From contig CM049310.1 of the NCBI GenBank assembly GCA_026874595.1, forward strand, positions 35,791,558-35,855,557: 64,000 nucleotides of DNA, given 5' to 3'. The first letter of the stretch is position 1; the number at the start of each line of letters is the position of its first letter. The notes beneath the pieces are model-generated. The model was not told the DNA's origin and ran no database searches. It saw nothing but the letters and a program-made list of their open reading frames with translations. Below are positions 12,101 through 27,100 of the stretch, piece by piece. Made by a program: the position numbers and the translations under genes. The stretch is from Sipunculus nudus (lineage: Eukaryota > Annelida > Sipuncula > Golfingiida > Sipunculidae).

Positions 12101-15100
12101 GCTTTTAATAATTATAGTTACTTTGCACTTAAATAAATACCAAACATTTAAGCATGTAGAAACCACACCATATCTGGGTTCTGCATGTATTGAGTTACTT
12201 CTGCTATATATTTGGATAGAACAAATAACTATAATAAACTAATCAGTTAGTTTAGAATTAGCACCCACACTGTGTGTGTTTGTGTGTGTAGTATTTAATA
12301 TTTTTATTTTCCATAATATAGTTGCATTTGATAGTAGAGTGTTGTAGCCACAAATAACCATCAATAAAAAATGAAAAGTGATTAGAAATTTACTTCATTT
12401 TGCATGACTGCATTTTTGTTTGGGCACAGCTTCTGTTGAAGAATCCATCACCCCAGCAACAGCAGGTGTCACTGGTGACAGGGGTAACCCTGGTTATGCA
12501 CAAGAGCTGCAAAATAATATGCAACAAGGTATAAATGATTTATTAATAGAAATAATGGAAAACATATCCTTACCAATGCCAAATTAAAAATAATGTAGAT
12601 TCAGGCAAATGTAATAAACCCTTTTATTTCTAATTTTTAAATTTTTTTTCTTGATTTTTGAGGAAATTGTAAGAAATTTTGTGAATTTCTTGAAATAAAA
12701 GTCTGGTGAGGTCTTAAAAATAGAAGCTGGGAGAGGAATATTAATTAAGAGTACATAATGAAAACAGTTATAATATGAAGATTATTTTTAACATTGACTG
12801 AAATATACCTGTCTTGGTCAGAGGGCCTCCTATTTTATAAGAAATAATAAACGGAAGCTCAGCTTGTGATTACAGTTTAGTTTGGCATGTTCAAATGATA
12901 TAATATTCCTTCACCATCTCTGAAACGTAAAAAAAATTCATTCCCCAGATTTCCTTTGTACAATGCATAAATTTATAAGTGTAGTGGACAACAGGTCTTG
13001 CAACAAAGTAACAGATCTGAATATACCAATTTGAATAAGTTCCTTTTAAACAACTGAATATCAATTTAAGTAACATATGATAGATATTAAAACATTCATA
13101 TTTTGGTTAAATCTCCATTGATGATATAAATACTTGTAAAATCTAAGATATATAAAATAATGTGTAAGATGATGTAAAACCAGTATTGTGTTTTGCAAGC
13201 ATGTGTTTTTTTGCTGGCCCTGTTTCTCTGTTCTAACCTTAAGCTTGTTGTGTTTCTTGCATGCTGTATAGAAGTTATACAAGAAGTGATAGTGGCTGAA
13301 AATGTAGGAACAACGGGGGACAAAGGAAATCCTCAGTATGCAGCAGAACTTGATAAAGCTGCCACTGATACAGGTACAAAAACTGTAACAATTAATAAAA
13401 AAGAATGACACATAATGATTCAGAGTTCATGGTTCTTTATGAATGGACAAATTTTCAGTTCATTTGACACTTTCTTGTTTTTTTGTGTTATATTGAATTT
13501 GTAAATATTTTTGTTGATTGGATAAAACTTTCTTGTTTGAATTTAGATTGTGGATTCTTTGTTACTTTAATGACCATTTCTATAGAAACTTTTTATTCCT
13601 TTTATATTAAAATAATATTGATACAGAATATGTAAATGTAAGTAGAAATTTCTGTTAAAATATAAATCTACAATTAGTTATAAAAATAACAAATCATGAG
13701 CTCTGAAAAAATCTCATGATATCTGATACTTGCCATGAACAATCATGACAGATACTTAAAGCCTATAAAGGGTTAATATTACAGGTGTAATGTGGGTGAA
13801 CACATGCATTTCTTGTTCAAGGAGATCAGGCAGATACTTTTTTTATAATAACAATATATGGATTCAATTTACATAAATATGGATGTAAAAAAAATTTGTT
13901 TGTATTAGTCTTTTTTTATTTTCCTAAGGGTCCCCTTTAAAATTATTTATAGATATTATGTCTATATATTTGAATACAAAATCATCAGGTAACGTTTATC
14001 ATTTTAATTGTTTTTATAATAAAATCATAGGATTACCAGTAATATGCAGATAAGGCAAATCTGTCATTTAAAGGGTTTTTAACATTTAAAAAAGAATGTT
14101 TCCTCTTCATTCACAGAAGCCCAGCTCAAAGCACAACAAAATGCTTCGGTTGGATAACATAAACTTCATACCCATGTATCCACAGGAGCATATCTTGTCA
14201 CTATTATTTAGTGTGATCATGTGTAAATTTGCAAAACACCATATAGAAACATGTATATGCTGTTCACTACAGCAAAGTGTGTATAAACATAGTGTACATA
14301 CAGCTGCTTCATGGAAAACTGCATGCCTAATATAATTGGACAATTATTTCCATAATATCATTTGATCTGTTTGAGCACTTTTTGATATTATTTTGCAAAA
14401 GCACTGGATTGCACACAGGGACATGTTTATTTAAATTTTGTTTCATTTATTGATAATTCAGGTTGTAATTTGTCCTAGAATAGCATTAAAAGCATGCACC
14501 CCACAATGCTAAGACATAGGAAAAGACATGTATCCCCACTATATTTTGGTATGCCTACAGTTTGGTATTCCTTTTAGCCCAACAAAGTGGCCCCACTCTA
14601 TGTGGGTATGCTTTCAGCCCCAATGAGTAGCTATATTGCATTGTTACTCATCAATCTGAGTAGCTTTGGGTCATTATCATATCCCTGCATATCTATTATT
14701 ATGATTGTTAGAAGTTGTAGGGCGTCTTATTTTTGTCATATTTAGCTTAGCTGACTGTAAGTCAAGTGAGTTAAAGTGATCTCTCAGGGTCCATCTTCTG
14801 TCTGTCTGTTAGACTTGCAAGTTTTGACACCATTGAACTTGGAAACCTGTAAGTGAATATTGAGAGAGGTCAATAAAAAATCTCCTAGGGAACCTGAAAT
14901 TAGGTCACCGTGACTTATATCCTCTGAGCTATGGGGCTTGTATGTACCCCCCAGAATAATTAAAAATTTGATACAAAACCTCTAGTATCTTGATAATTAA
15001 TGCATGGATTACCTTAAATCCTGCCTTGATTTTAGCTCAGATGACTGAAAGTCAAATGAGGTATAGAAATGGCAATTTGTCAATCATCCATCCTTTAGCA

Positions 15101-18100
15101 GGGCACAAATTGTAACCATTACCCCAGAAATTTGCAAGTGAATATCCAGGGAGGTTGATAGAAAATCTCCTTCGAAACCTGATATTAGGTCACTGTAAAC
15201 TATATCCTACGAGTTAAGGGGCCTTATAAGTACCCCCCCCCCCCCCCAGAATAATTTAAAATTTGATACAAAACCTCCAGTATCTTGATAATTATACACC
15301 CAATAGAGAAGCTTATTGTTTTACCAGGTGGGGTTTGGCGTCTGAATCTGTGTCTGTGTCCACGTCAACACTTTTAAATTGCTTATATCTCCTACATGCT
15401 GGGATCTATCATTATTATATCATAATTCTGTCTTGAGGCAAAAAGAATATTCCTGGTGCTGTGACCTTGACTTATGCTCTCAAGGTCAAGTCACAATAGA
15501 CATTTCTCAAATAATGATATGCAAAAAATTAACTGTTCATGCATTTCAATATGTTAGCTTTTTATAAGAATATTCTCATAATCAATTTAGCTGAGTGCCA
15601 TGACCCATAGCCCTTTGTTAATGGTTTCCAGGGCTCCCTGCTTGTTGTGTACTTAATTTTTTATTTATCAAAGCAGTACTTGTCTGTATTCAGTGACAAC
15701 ATGTTGTCTCTTCTGAGCAGCTGTATATGGTCTCATTGTTTCCTGTTGTTGCTTGGACTGTATATTTCTTGATAACATCCAAGATCTTGTCATATTTTTC
15801 TCTGAATGAATCCACAGATTTCTGAAGGGTGCCTTCCAGTGCGTCAGCTTGAGTTTTTTCTTTATACAATATTGATTTACCAAAGCTTGTTTTTATCTTA
15901 GCTGTATTGAGTATCCATGTATTCTCAGTCCCCAAGCTTTTTCCTGATCTTGAACTTTCATCATCATGAACATTAATTATGCTTTTCATCAATAGTATTC
16001 TTGTTAATATTTGTGATTAAAACTCAAAGTAAATTTCATTTTTAGGTTTTAACTTGAAAACAGGTTTTACCTTCACATTTTTTAAGGTTTTTAGTTGCAG
16101 CTGGCCTTTTTTTGAATACCCTGAGAATTTATAGTAAAATACACTTTTGTAGAACTTAGATTTTCCTTGAAATTGTTCAGCATCGTGGTGTACATGTATA
16201 TTCTTCTCAAAAGTTCAAGTTTTCAGTACTTAAATGTTACTTTGTTAATGAGGGCTCCAATAACTGTAGCTGTTCTCTGTGGCTTCTTCCATTTAACAGC
16301 TGCACACTTGGGAAGATTTTCTGAGGAAAGGTCCCTCTCGCTGGCTGGAAGAGAAAAGTTTCACTGGTGGATCCCTAGGCTTCTGCCAGTTGTTAACTTA
16401 TTAGCATATTTTGACAAACTGTCATTCCTACCGGAGCCTGAAGATGCTTGTAAATCTTGCTGCATTATGTGTGAATGTTGTGGGAGACGAGAAGCTTTAC
16501 GAAGAAACAAAATTAACAATATACAAAGAGAGATAGAGAAAATTTCTCCTAAAGCAACTGAGTCAGGGATCCCAACCTCAGGATGTTCCAACTGTTGGAT
16601 ATTCTGTGAATGCTGTGCTAACAGAACTGAAAAATGCAATTAAAATCATATATTACAAATTGTATACAAACATTGTACATATTGATGCATCAACTGGCCA
16701 AAAATGTAAAGCAATAGGCTCTTAAATTTACTGAGTGGAGATATTCCAGCTGTGAACAGAGTCACTTTTCTGATCATCTCTACACTATACTGGAATCAAC
16801 TGTGAAGTTTCACCAAGGAATTTTATGACTGACTTTACATCCACTCAGTAAAAACGTTTCCATCTAAAAGTTTTAAACTGTAAAATAATTGGATATTTAG
16901 TCTATTTTTCTACTAAAATCCTGAGGATTGTTTTGTGGCTGCGGAGCAAAAGCTGTTGGATAGCATGTGTACCTCGTCAACAGCCAGCATAACCAGGTGA
17001 ACCGTGCTCCATTGTCTTTTATTGGTGCATGCAAATTTTACTTTATTAATGTACGGTAAAACCTGGAACAGTGCTTCTGCAGTCACCAACAGATACAGTC
17101 TTTGCTGCCAGCTGGTGCTGACACTTGGTGATGGTAGCCTTTACTATTATAAGTATTAAAAATTTGTAATATGGTCAAGAAAAATATGTGCCAAATTCTG
17201 CAAATTTCTATTCATTACACATGACTTCAGAAAAAAAATTATCAGTCAACAGTATGCTTCACTCAGACCATTTTGTCAGAAAAATAGACATGCTTAATAG
17301 CATCATATATATTGTGATTGGCCAGTTGTTACAAGACATTCCAGTTCCAGGAAAAAAACATGACGTTTCTTTCACTAGATATTTCTGATGTAAATTGTTT
17401 ATGTTCCACCTACCAATGTCCACCTGATTTTTGGCGATCATTTTCTCCAAAGTTTACATTTTTTTATAATTTCCTAGAAAGCTGCATCTGGAAGTTAGGT
17501 CTAACTTGGCAATAAAAAAATTTAAAATTAAAATAAATCAATTTTTGACCTCTTTCTTATGATCTGACAGAACATATGTGCCCCTGCTATTGTCAAATGA
17601 GAAAAAAAAACTTGACCAAATGCATCTGCCAGATTTAATTGTCTGCTAAGTCTCATTGGAGCTGTCACTCTCATCATGGCCTGCATATTGATGAGCCTTA
17701 AGTTAACAAACAAAAACTGCAGGGTCAAGTTTGGAAAGGATTAAATGTCAATAACAACACAAATTTTCAAAGAGAGTTTGATATTGCATTGACCCTTCCC
17801 AGAAACAAAACAAAGATTTCCAAGGAAACTTTCTCTGTAAACAGATATTTCTTCTGATTCTGTAGTCACTCCCTGTAATTCATCATTGGATATAGGTCAC
17901 TTAAATGCAGGTTTTACTGTTACAATTTTCAATTTTTAATAGTTTTTACTTTTAACTTTTTAATCTCTGGGTGTTGTGATCTACATATTAGAAAGATGTC
18001 AGTTTCATTATTTTGTTTATTATTCTGCTCCCAACCCCATCTTCCCTCTCATCTTTCTAGGTCTCTCTCCCTCTCTTTGTCTCCATCAATAGCAATGCAT

Positions 18101-21100
18101 TCTGGTCTATAAAGGGCCCAATCACCTATCTGACCTTTATTAACTAAAGGTAATCCCTTGAAGCTTTTATAAAAATAGGCCAGAAAACCAGGATATCACT
18201 GCACACAGGCTGCTTGTTTTGTTCATATCAGCATGTTTATAATATTTGGGGGCCTGCTAAAATAAAACAAATTCAACAAGTGCATCTGGCAGAAAGTCAG
18301 ATGAGCCAGAGCTTTGCAAATGGCGTTTTGCAACAAATGACCATTCTACCTCTGCATATATGCAACCTACCACTTTAGGTTACATTTTTTTCCCATTTAT
18401 CAACATTGCTGTGTTTACAAACATGTTGTGGATAAACAAGTTCATACCTCACAAAGGCCTTATAAGCACTTTCACAACCAAAATTGCCCTAAGATCAATA
18501 ATATATACAGAGAGGAAGCCGGAAATCACAAAGAATCTTTTTTAAAAAATGTAGGTGTATGGGCAGCTTTAAAGAACGTGTTGTCTTGGTATGGTGAGCT
18601 CCATCATCTTTCACTCTATAGAACCAAGGTCTCATGTTTTCTTGTGGAAATTTCATTTAAAAAAATATTTGATTGATAAAAAAACCATGTATTTCTCTTG
18701 TTTCCCTGCACCCTTGACATGTGCATGCACCAGATAATTTGCATGGAATATTTTTGTGCATGTCTGATGAATGTTTATATTGTGTTGGTTTTTTTTGTCA
18801 AACCATTCATCCTAGTTAGCAAGATTTTTTGTTGCAATTGAAGCTGGTCTTTTTATAAAAAAAAAAATTAACTCATGTTGTCATGGTCATTGCATTACTT
18901 TGTGCAGCCAGTTGTTGAACTGATTATCATTATTTCTTTCTTGATACTATTTCTGATTTCAATACTGGCTCAGTTATTAGCCTTGATATCAGGGATATGC
19001 CTCTGCAACTGAAAATAATTTTTATATTGCGATCAGCAGCAAAATCTTTGCGCATTTTAGCATCTGCTGGGTCAGACTATTCAAGTATTTGCTTGGTCAG
19101 ATAAGAGTTATTATTAAGCTTATCTGTTTCCCAATATTCTTGCCTCTTACTGACCTTGTTCATGCAGCCTGAGTTTGCAGTGTGCCAAGAACCAGGTGTT
19201 ATTTAACCCCAATGTGGCATTTTCTTGTTGTCAGACATGATAATATTATAATTTTAATCCTACCCAGGATTATGGATTCAGTAGACCATGCAAAATTTAA
19301 ACAAATGCCCTAATTCTTATAGCTGATAATAGGTAGCAGCCCTCATTTATTGTAAATTGAAATGTTATATCATTCTTTACAATATATTGTAGACTAGTTA
19401 CTAGTATATTTTTGTTGGAAAAGTAAAATCAAATAAAAAGGTTGGTTTCTCAGGCACCGTGCATATCAATTTTGAGACGTGCACAACACTTCCCATACCC
19501 CCCCCCCCCCACCCCCACATCAAGAGTTTTGATTTTGATTTTCAGAAGAAATTTACTGATTTTAAGCTCCAGCTGCTCTAACATATGTTTCAAGAAAAAT
19601 AATAAAATAATAATAACATTTGTATAAAATTTTGTTTTGTCAAGATGTGTTTTACCTGTTTAGCAACACAAGTCTGTTATTATCATATTTTCCCCTGATC
19701 TTAAGAACTTTTTTTTTAAAGTGAAATAAAAATGAAAAATAAGTCGCCATCAAAAACTGATTTCTGAAAAAAAATTCCTTAGAAACTACCCTTTATTTTT
19801 TGCTGAATCTTTACATTTTCAATAAAATGGGAAGATTTCCTGTCCCTTAATATATGCCCCAGATAAGCTAAGTCATTATGGTTCCTCACTGAGTGGTGAA
19901 AATGGAGTCAAAGTCTATAGAGTATTATGATGAGGGTATAAGAGCTCTTTGAACAGTGGTACCAGTGTATGTCACATTTCTGATAATGTATCAGTTACAT
20001 AACACTTGTTTATTATTGGCACTGTTTCATGGAAAAAAGTATAATCCTAAAGATAGTGAGTATAATTTACTGGTAGAACTGTAGCAACACAGGGAGAAAA
20101 CAATAATTTCATCAATCATACTTAACATGTATTTACAAAATGCAAAATACCTCAGTTTGTCTGCTGTGTATCACTGAGCAATATATTTTAAAGAACAACT
20201 AACTTAAGTGCCAGGTATGAAATTTTTAATTAGTAAAAATAATTTATTATATTTAGATTATAAACCTGTCCCTTAAAAATGTAATGAAGTAGGAGATGGC
20301 TTATTTGTTTATTTAGAAATACATTTTTAATATTTAGAATCTTTAAAATTATTTCAAGCAGAAAGAGAAATCAACCCACCTTCTTATCAGTATTGTTCTA
20401 AAGGTGTGTCATAATTGCCACTGTCTTTTTTTGGGCCCAGAGGACTACTTGAGTCTGGGCAATAATTACTGAGTACTCGAGTCCAAAATTAAGATTTTAA
20501 TACTTGTGTGTCTATATACAGATATCTTTATTTTACTGCAAACTTATGGGCAGTCTATATTTATTCACTATCATGTATATATATATTGCCTTATACCTGT
20601 GTTAGTCAATTTAACAGAGGATTTTTTTATGAAAATTGGTCTCTGTTGCTACACAGAAACATTTACAAATCAAATACTTGTTTCTTTCAGAGAAAGTTAA
20701 TTAAAATGTCACCAATTCAGATTTCCACATATCTTTCATTAATAAACTGATGTCCATTTTAGATTAACTTTAAGATTAATAATTTTACATTGTTGTCATG
20801 GCAACATTACTTGAATCCAAGTTGGGTAATGCCTTCTCAGTTGTTGGGTACTTGAATAAAAAAATTGGTACCAGTTTAAGCTCAACCGTGTAGTCTCCTT
20901 GCTGTTACACTCATTGTAAATCTCAGCATGTTTACACAGCATGATAAATAGGTAAATATAGTGTTCTGCCATGACGCAATAAACTGTGCTTGATTAATCA
21001 GAAATAATCAGAGACTTCCATTTTCCTTAAGGATCATGGTTACATGTACAGTAAGGATGGTTTTGTCCAGTAATGACAGAGCAAAGTGCAGTTAAGAGAG

Positions 21101-24100
21101 ACATTTCATATTTGCAGCCACACCTTGAATTTTGTCCAGTTAAGAGAATCATAAATAGACTCTTCAGGGGCTATTGTATTATCGTGTGTTACTCTTCAGC
21201 TCAAAGTAGTGTAGCCTGAACTGCATAGGTGACAAAATGGAAGGAAGGCTGTATAACTAATTGAAAATTTTTTTTTAAATGAATGTTTCTGAATTTAATT
21301 TATATTATGATAATTTGTTGATTGCCTCAAGCTCAGCCAAATCTAGTCTTATTCCTGTTACGTATAGCGAGTAACAGCACATAATATATGACAAGGATAA
21401 GTTTCATGCACCTTTATTTATGTTTATTTTATTATTATTGAATATTATACCTGTCATTCTGTTTTACAGGAGCTTTGAAGGATGCCAGAGTCATCTTTGT
21501 ACTTGGTAAGTACACAGTTTACCTAAAGTACATCCCAACCCCCACAGCTCAGTGTATTTGATTTGTAGGTCTTCTTTTTGATATGCCTGTCTATGACGGG
21601 ACATATTATGGTCTACCCACCATCCCTCAATATGTCTGTCCATCTGACCTTCTGACCCATCCCTCCATTAACTTTAAGTGTCGTTGCGATAACTTACCGG
21701 GGCTTTGATGGATTTTCACAACACCCTCCATAACTACTAACCAACAGATTATCTAGCCCGATTTTGATTATAGGCAAAGTCTGTGCATATTTAATAAGAT
21801 AGAGGTCACTAGGCCTCTTTGTGGTGTCACCACAATAACTTATTAGAATTATGATCAATTTTGATAAAACTCAACAGGAATGTCAATCAATAAAATATCT
21901 TACCTAAGCTTGATTTCCAGCAAAATCAACCCATATTTAATAAGGTGAGAGGTCACTGCATTTTGGAGGCACCATGATGACTTACCAAAAATCCTATGGA
22001 TTTTCATGAAACTTAATATTCATATTTACCATCAGAGTTTCTCACCTCAATTAGATTCTCAGCAAAATTCATGCATATTTAATGAGGTTAGAGGTCACCA
22101 CATTTTGGTGGCACCACCCAGAATTACCAAAAATCTGATGGATTTACATATAACTGAGGATGAGTATTAACCAATACAGTTTCTCACATGAATAAAATTC
22201 TCAGCAATAGGCATATTATGCATATTTTGTGATGCTCTTGTTTTTAATTTTTTTACATGAGTTTTTTTTCAAGTTTTGATTGTGCCTTTTAGATGTTATA
22301 CAGTATAAACAAAATTACTTGCCTCTATTTCTGAGAGTGAGAGCAGTTTATTCATCTGTCACAGAGCCACACACAGATGACTAGACTGTTCTCATCTCCA
22401 CATCTTTTTGCATGGTATTTTGACTTTATTATCATGTTGATTCAAGCATTTGCAACAGTAGGTTTGTGAATCAATACTTTTACACTGTTGACTGCTGACA
22501 AGGTTTATTTTTGTCCAAGAAAAATCAATAAGGAGACATGATATATTTATACCCGTACACAGTTTTATTGCATCTTAAAGAGCTGTCTGTAAGCAGTGGC
22601 TTAATGGCTTCTGTTACTCTCACTCTTTGCCCAGCATAAACTATTTTTTTTAAATGGTTTAAAGACTACTACACACAACCCTCATCTCCAAAAGAACATT
22701 GTTGCTTATTTCTGGCAAATTGTCATGTGGGATGCAGTCTGGTACATAAGAAATGTTTTTTTTTATTACTTCATATATACCATATATGTACTCACACACA
22801 GCCGTGTGGAGCCACTTAAGCTTTAAGGACATTTATGTGGCATGTAGCTCAGCATTCTTAAGATTTAACTGTGCACCCTGTCAACATTTCAATTTACTTT
22901 CAATGGCATTTTTGTCCTACCTCATTCTTTTCTTAAAATTTTATGATACATTAACATAAGGCCAAAAAAATAAAAGGTATGGTTCTCAGGCACTGCCCGC
23001 ATCAATTTTAACCCCCTGCATCATTATTTTTATTTTAATTGTCATCTTTCAAGAAGATAAAATCATACAATTTTTATGAAATTTCCTTTCTAATGACTAC
23101 TGCTTTTACCTGTTTTGCAAAATAATCTGTTATTTTCATACTTTTCCTTGATCATATGACATTTTTATCGAAACACAAAAAAAAAGTATAAAATAAAATA
23201 TCACCTGCCTGCACTGATTTACGGAAAATAGTGCGTGAGAACCATACCTTTCTTTGTTGGCCTAAGAACATTAACATATATCCATGCAGTGTATGTTCAC
23301 TCTGAACCCTAAAAGTGGTCATCAGATGAAACTTTATTTAGAATTGATTTTTTTCATTTTCATGTATAAAAAATGTTTATACATGTATGGCCTAAAAAGA
23401 TTACACTGTGATAGATGTGAATGAACTGTAGCAAGTGACCTCTGGCATTTTCATACTATCAGCTCTGTGGCAGCTAGCTAGTAGCTACGCTTTCACAGAC
23501 CTGGATCAGGTGATCCGCTCTGGCATCTTATCTCATGCATAAGGAGCAAGCCTGCAAGTGAAATGACATCTGCCAATCAAATCCAATAAACAAAATGTAA
23601 ATAATACACTATTCACATGAACTAAGAAGAAGCCTGACAGACTTATAAAACTTTATTTGAATGCTTAGGTTTGTGATGCCTTCCTGGCATTATGCTCAAC
23701 GTTTTATCAAAATGTCTCACCTTGTTCATTTTTCATGAAATACAGAGCTCACTGATTCAAGGTCTGTGAAAGCATAGCTAGCTGCCACAGACCTAGTATG
23801 AAGATGCTCAGTCACCTGTGTTTTATAAATCTAATTTAAATACTGGTAATGTACAGCTGCACAGAATGTACTTTTCACCACCAGGTGGCCCTGGTAGTGG
23901 CAAAGGCACTCAGTGTGAGAAGATAGTTGAGAAGTATGGCTTCACGCATCTCTCCAGTGGTGACCTCTTGAGGGCAGAAGTCGCCTCAGGGTCAGCCAGG
24001 GGCAAAAAGCTGACAGAAATCATGGAAAGGGGAGATTTAGTGTCACTGGTAAGTTATTTGTATTAATTTTTATGCCATTTTTTAGAGCAACTGTTGAATG

Positions 24101-27100
24101 AGTGGTTTGGAAAAATGTGTTTGTGTATTTGCGTTTTAACAAATGTTAAGTAGTTGCTATGTTTACTGAACATACTCATCAGGGCTCATCACCATGTCAA
24201 CAATGAATGCTGGTTTCTTTTCAGTTGATCTTTTCTGCATCAGTAATAGGAAATTTATGAACTATGATATTAAAGAAATACAGAATCAGTTTGTGTATGT
24301 CTGATATTTTAAGTCAACAAGCTCTTTTTTTAATGGATGTTTCTGCAACAAAGAATTTAGCTTTAAAACATTTTTCTGTGAAACTTCTAGGATACAGTTT
24401 TGGAACTGCTCAAGGAAGCCATGATTAAAAATGCCAAAACTTCTAAAGGTTTCCTGATTGATGGCTACCCGAGAGAGACAGAGCAGGGAACAAGGTTTGA
24501 GAATGAGGTGAGTATATATGTAAGTCTCCTTGTATTTTGCTTCTTTCATAGCCCAGTATTATAACTTTTTTAAAATATTTTTTGGCGGACTGACCACCAT
24601 TTCTAATGCTTCTTACACTACCTTACTCTATGACTAAGTTTCAGGGTGTGCCAGTCAGGTGCCTTCCTGTCAGGTGTGCGAGAACTTCATTTATACATTG
24701 AGCCCTTCGTTATCTCAGGTGTGAACCTGAGCCATTCAGCAGCTGTTGTAAACACACTCGATAGCCATAAGATTTTCTCAAAGAAACGGCGCATACCTGT
24801 TGCACAGACAGTCATCTTCAGTTCCCATATGACGTATCCACCCATGGCCCTGATAAGGCAGGGGCCAGCACGATATCAGAAAGCCGCGCCCCTCAGTATC
24901 TTCCCACTTATTATAAGAGCCTTGGTGAAAGTCCAGCATGGGAAGACACCTGCTGAAGTCAGGTTTGAACCCACACCTTCCAGTACACCAGCTTAGTAGT
25001 CAGACAAGCTAACCACTCGATGTTTCATATCATTATGAGACAACCATTGTAGACAGGGTTATAGCTAGACAAATTTGAGTGCTGGCTAAATTTACAGAAA
25101 TTGGCAAAGCAAGTGGAGGTGGTCACGGTGAGGGGTCCAGGGGCCTGCCTTTTAATGATTATTTTGGCTCTCCATTGATTCCTTTTTTTGAACATACTTA
25201 TGAGGTACAAATTTAATGCAGTTTGTTGTTATAAATAACCAAAGTTTTATTTAGCTTTTTTTCATGATCTTTTAGATCTTTTGTGCCAGTCAGTTGGCAG
25301 CAAATGTAAGCTTTGTGCTGGCCAGCAGAAGCACGTCCTGGCTACCCCCAACCGGGGCCGACCCCGGTAGCTATAACCCTGGGCACTGGTATTCATATGT
25401 CACCTCCTACACCCAACCCACACTCTACTGGTAATCCTTAGTTATGCCTCTACTCACAGTTACCTGTATTTGACCTCATTATGTATAAATGCAGCCACCA
25501 AAGACTGTCCAACAGGCGGCCCCTTGCCACCAAACTCTCTCACCAGACAGATGCTCACCTGACACTGTCCTCAGAGAATTTTTGTGTCACATCCCCACAC
25601 CCTTATCAAACCCTTACAGGTTTATTTCTCCAAGTTTCCCCGAAACTACTCATGGGATGGCAATTTAACATACGGTAAACACTTATACCTGGATGATGTC
25701 ACAGTTCAAATATAGAAATTATGGGCAAATAATCATGACATTATTCTGTGTGTAAATATTGATCTTACTATGTAAATGTTAACATAACCTGGCTACATAC
25801 AGTACCTATCTGTCAATGGATTTGTGTCATTCCCTGAAATAAAGTTTCATGACATCAAAATTGTAATAGGAGTGGCCAGGTTACAATGGCCAGGGGTTCT
25901 GTGGCTCATTAGTTTATAGATATCAAACATGGTCCTGGACCAGTAAGTGCTTTATAGATCAAACCCAAAAAAGTCCTTGAATCTTACACATTTATGAAAT
26001 TACCTTATATACTAATATTGTTTTTTTTTCAGACCTAAACCACCTAAATGTTTTAAATATAGTAGCTATCTGTAACTAGATTCTAGTTATCTCAACTGTC
26101 ATACCTTTACCTGACCCCATGTGTATTTTTTTTTAACCTGTAGGTATGACATCATTCTGGCTCAGCCACATCTGTGTATGTAGGTTTACTTAAAGTCTTA
26201 TTGACTTAATTATGAGATTAACTAGTAGGTGGCAGCACCAAATGGGATCAGGTCTTATGAACCGCATCTGGTATGAGGCAGAGAGACTGTGAAACCAATG
26301 GCACCTGTCATCAGATTCACATAGTTTAATTAAATTTTTCCTCCCAATGAACTGCCAAATTCTAGCATAACAATGGGATCAGCTATGATTTATTGCAATA
26401 AGCATATCATGATATACTTTTTGGGTTGGCTAATGTATTATAATTTATATTATTTGGTATTTTATATTTACAGGTGGCTGGGGTGGAGTGTGTGTTATAT
26501 TTTGAAGTTTCTGATGACACCATGAAATCGAGGCTGATGAAGCGTGCCGAGACCAGCGGACGTGTGGATGACAATGAGGAGACCATCAAAAAGAGGCTCA
26601 AGACCTTCCATGATTTAACGGAACCCGTGATTAGTCATTATGGTGCACAGAACAAAGTCTGTAAGGTAGGTTTACAGGTTCATCTGTAGTTACATTCTTT
26701 GAACCAACACATCATATGGTCATGAACAGCTATATTAAAACATGGAACTTCATCAAAAGATAATGTGCTTATTAAGAATGTAATGGAAAAGTCCATTAGA
26801 TAGCTTGTTGACAGTATGTACCTATTTATCAGGTTATATGCATGGTTTGATATCTCTTGCTTTAAGAGCTATAGCATTCAATAAATCTTTATATAAAGCC
26901 ATTTTTTTCAGTTTCAGTTCATAAGTACACACAGCTTGTACAATAGCTTGTTTTCAATCAAATTTATATTTTTTATTGGATTCAGGGTTACAAAAAAGGT
27001 TATGGAGGCAAAAAAGTTTTACATTTTATTTTTCTTTGAAAACCAACTGAAAATCCATGAAGAGTCAGTCTGGGAACCCTTTTTCAAAGGCTCAGATGTG

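Noticed and set aside
15668-15992. Overlapping minus-strand frames of 71 and 100 codons
   Set aside because: Neither has a domain, splice sites or a paralogue in the window; left as intron.
24646-24996. Open frame of 116 codons on the plus strand
   Set aside because: It lies antisense to a tRNA-derived SINE and has no start or splice support.
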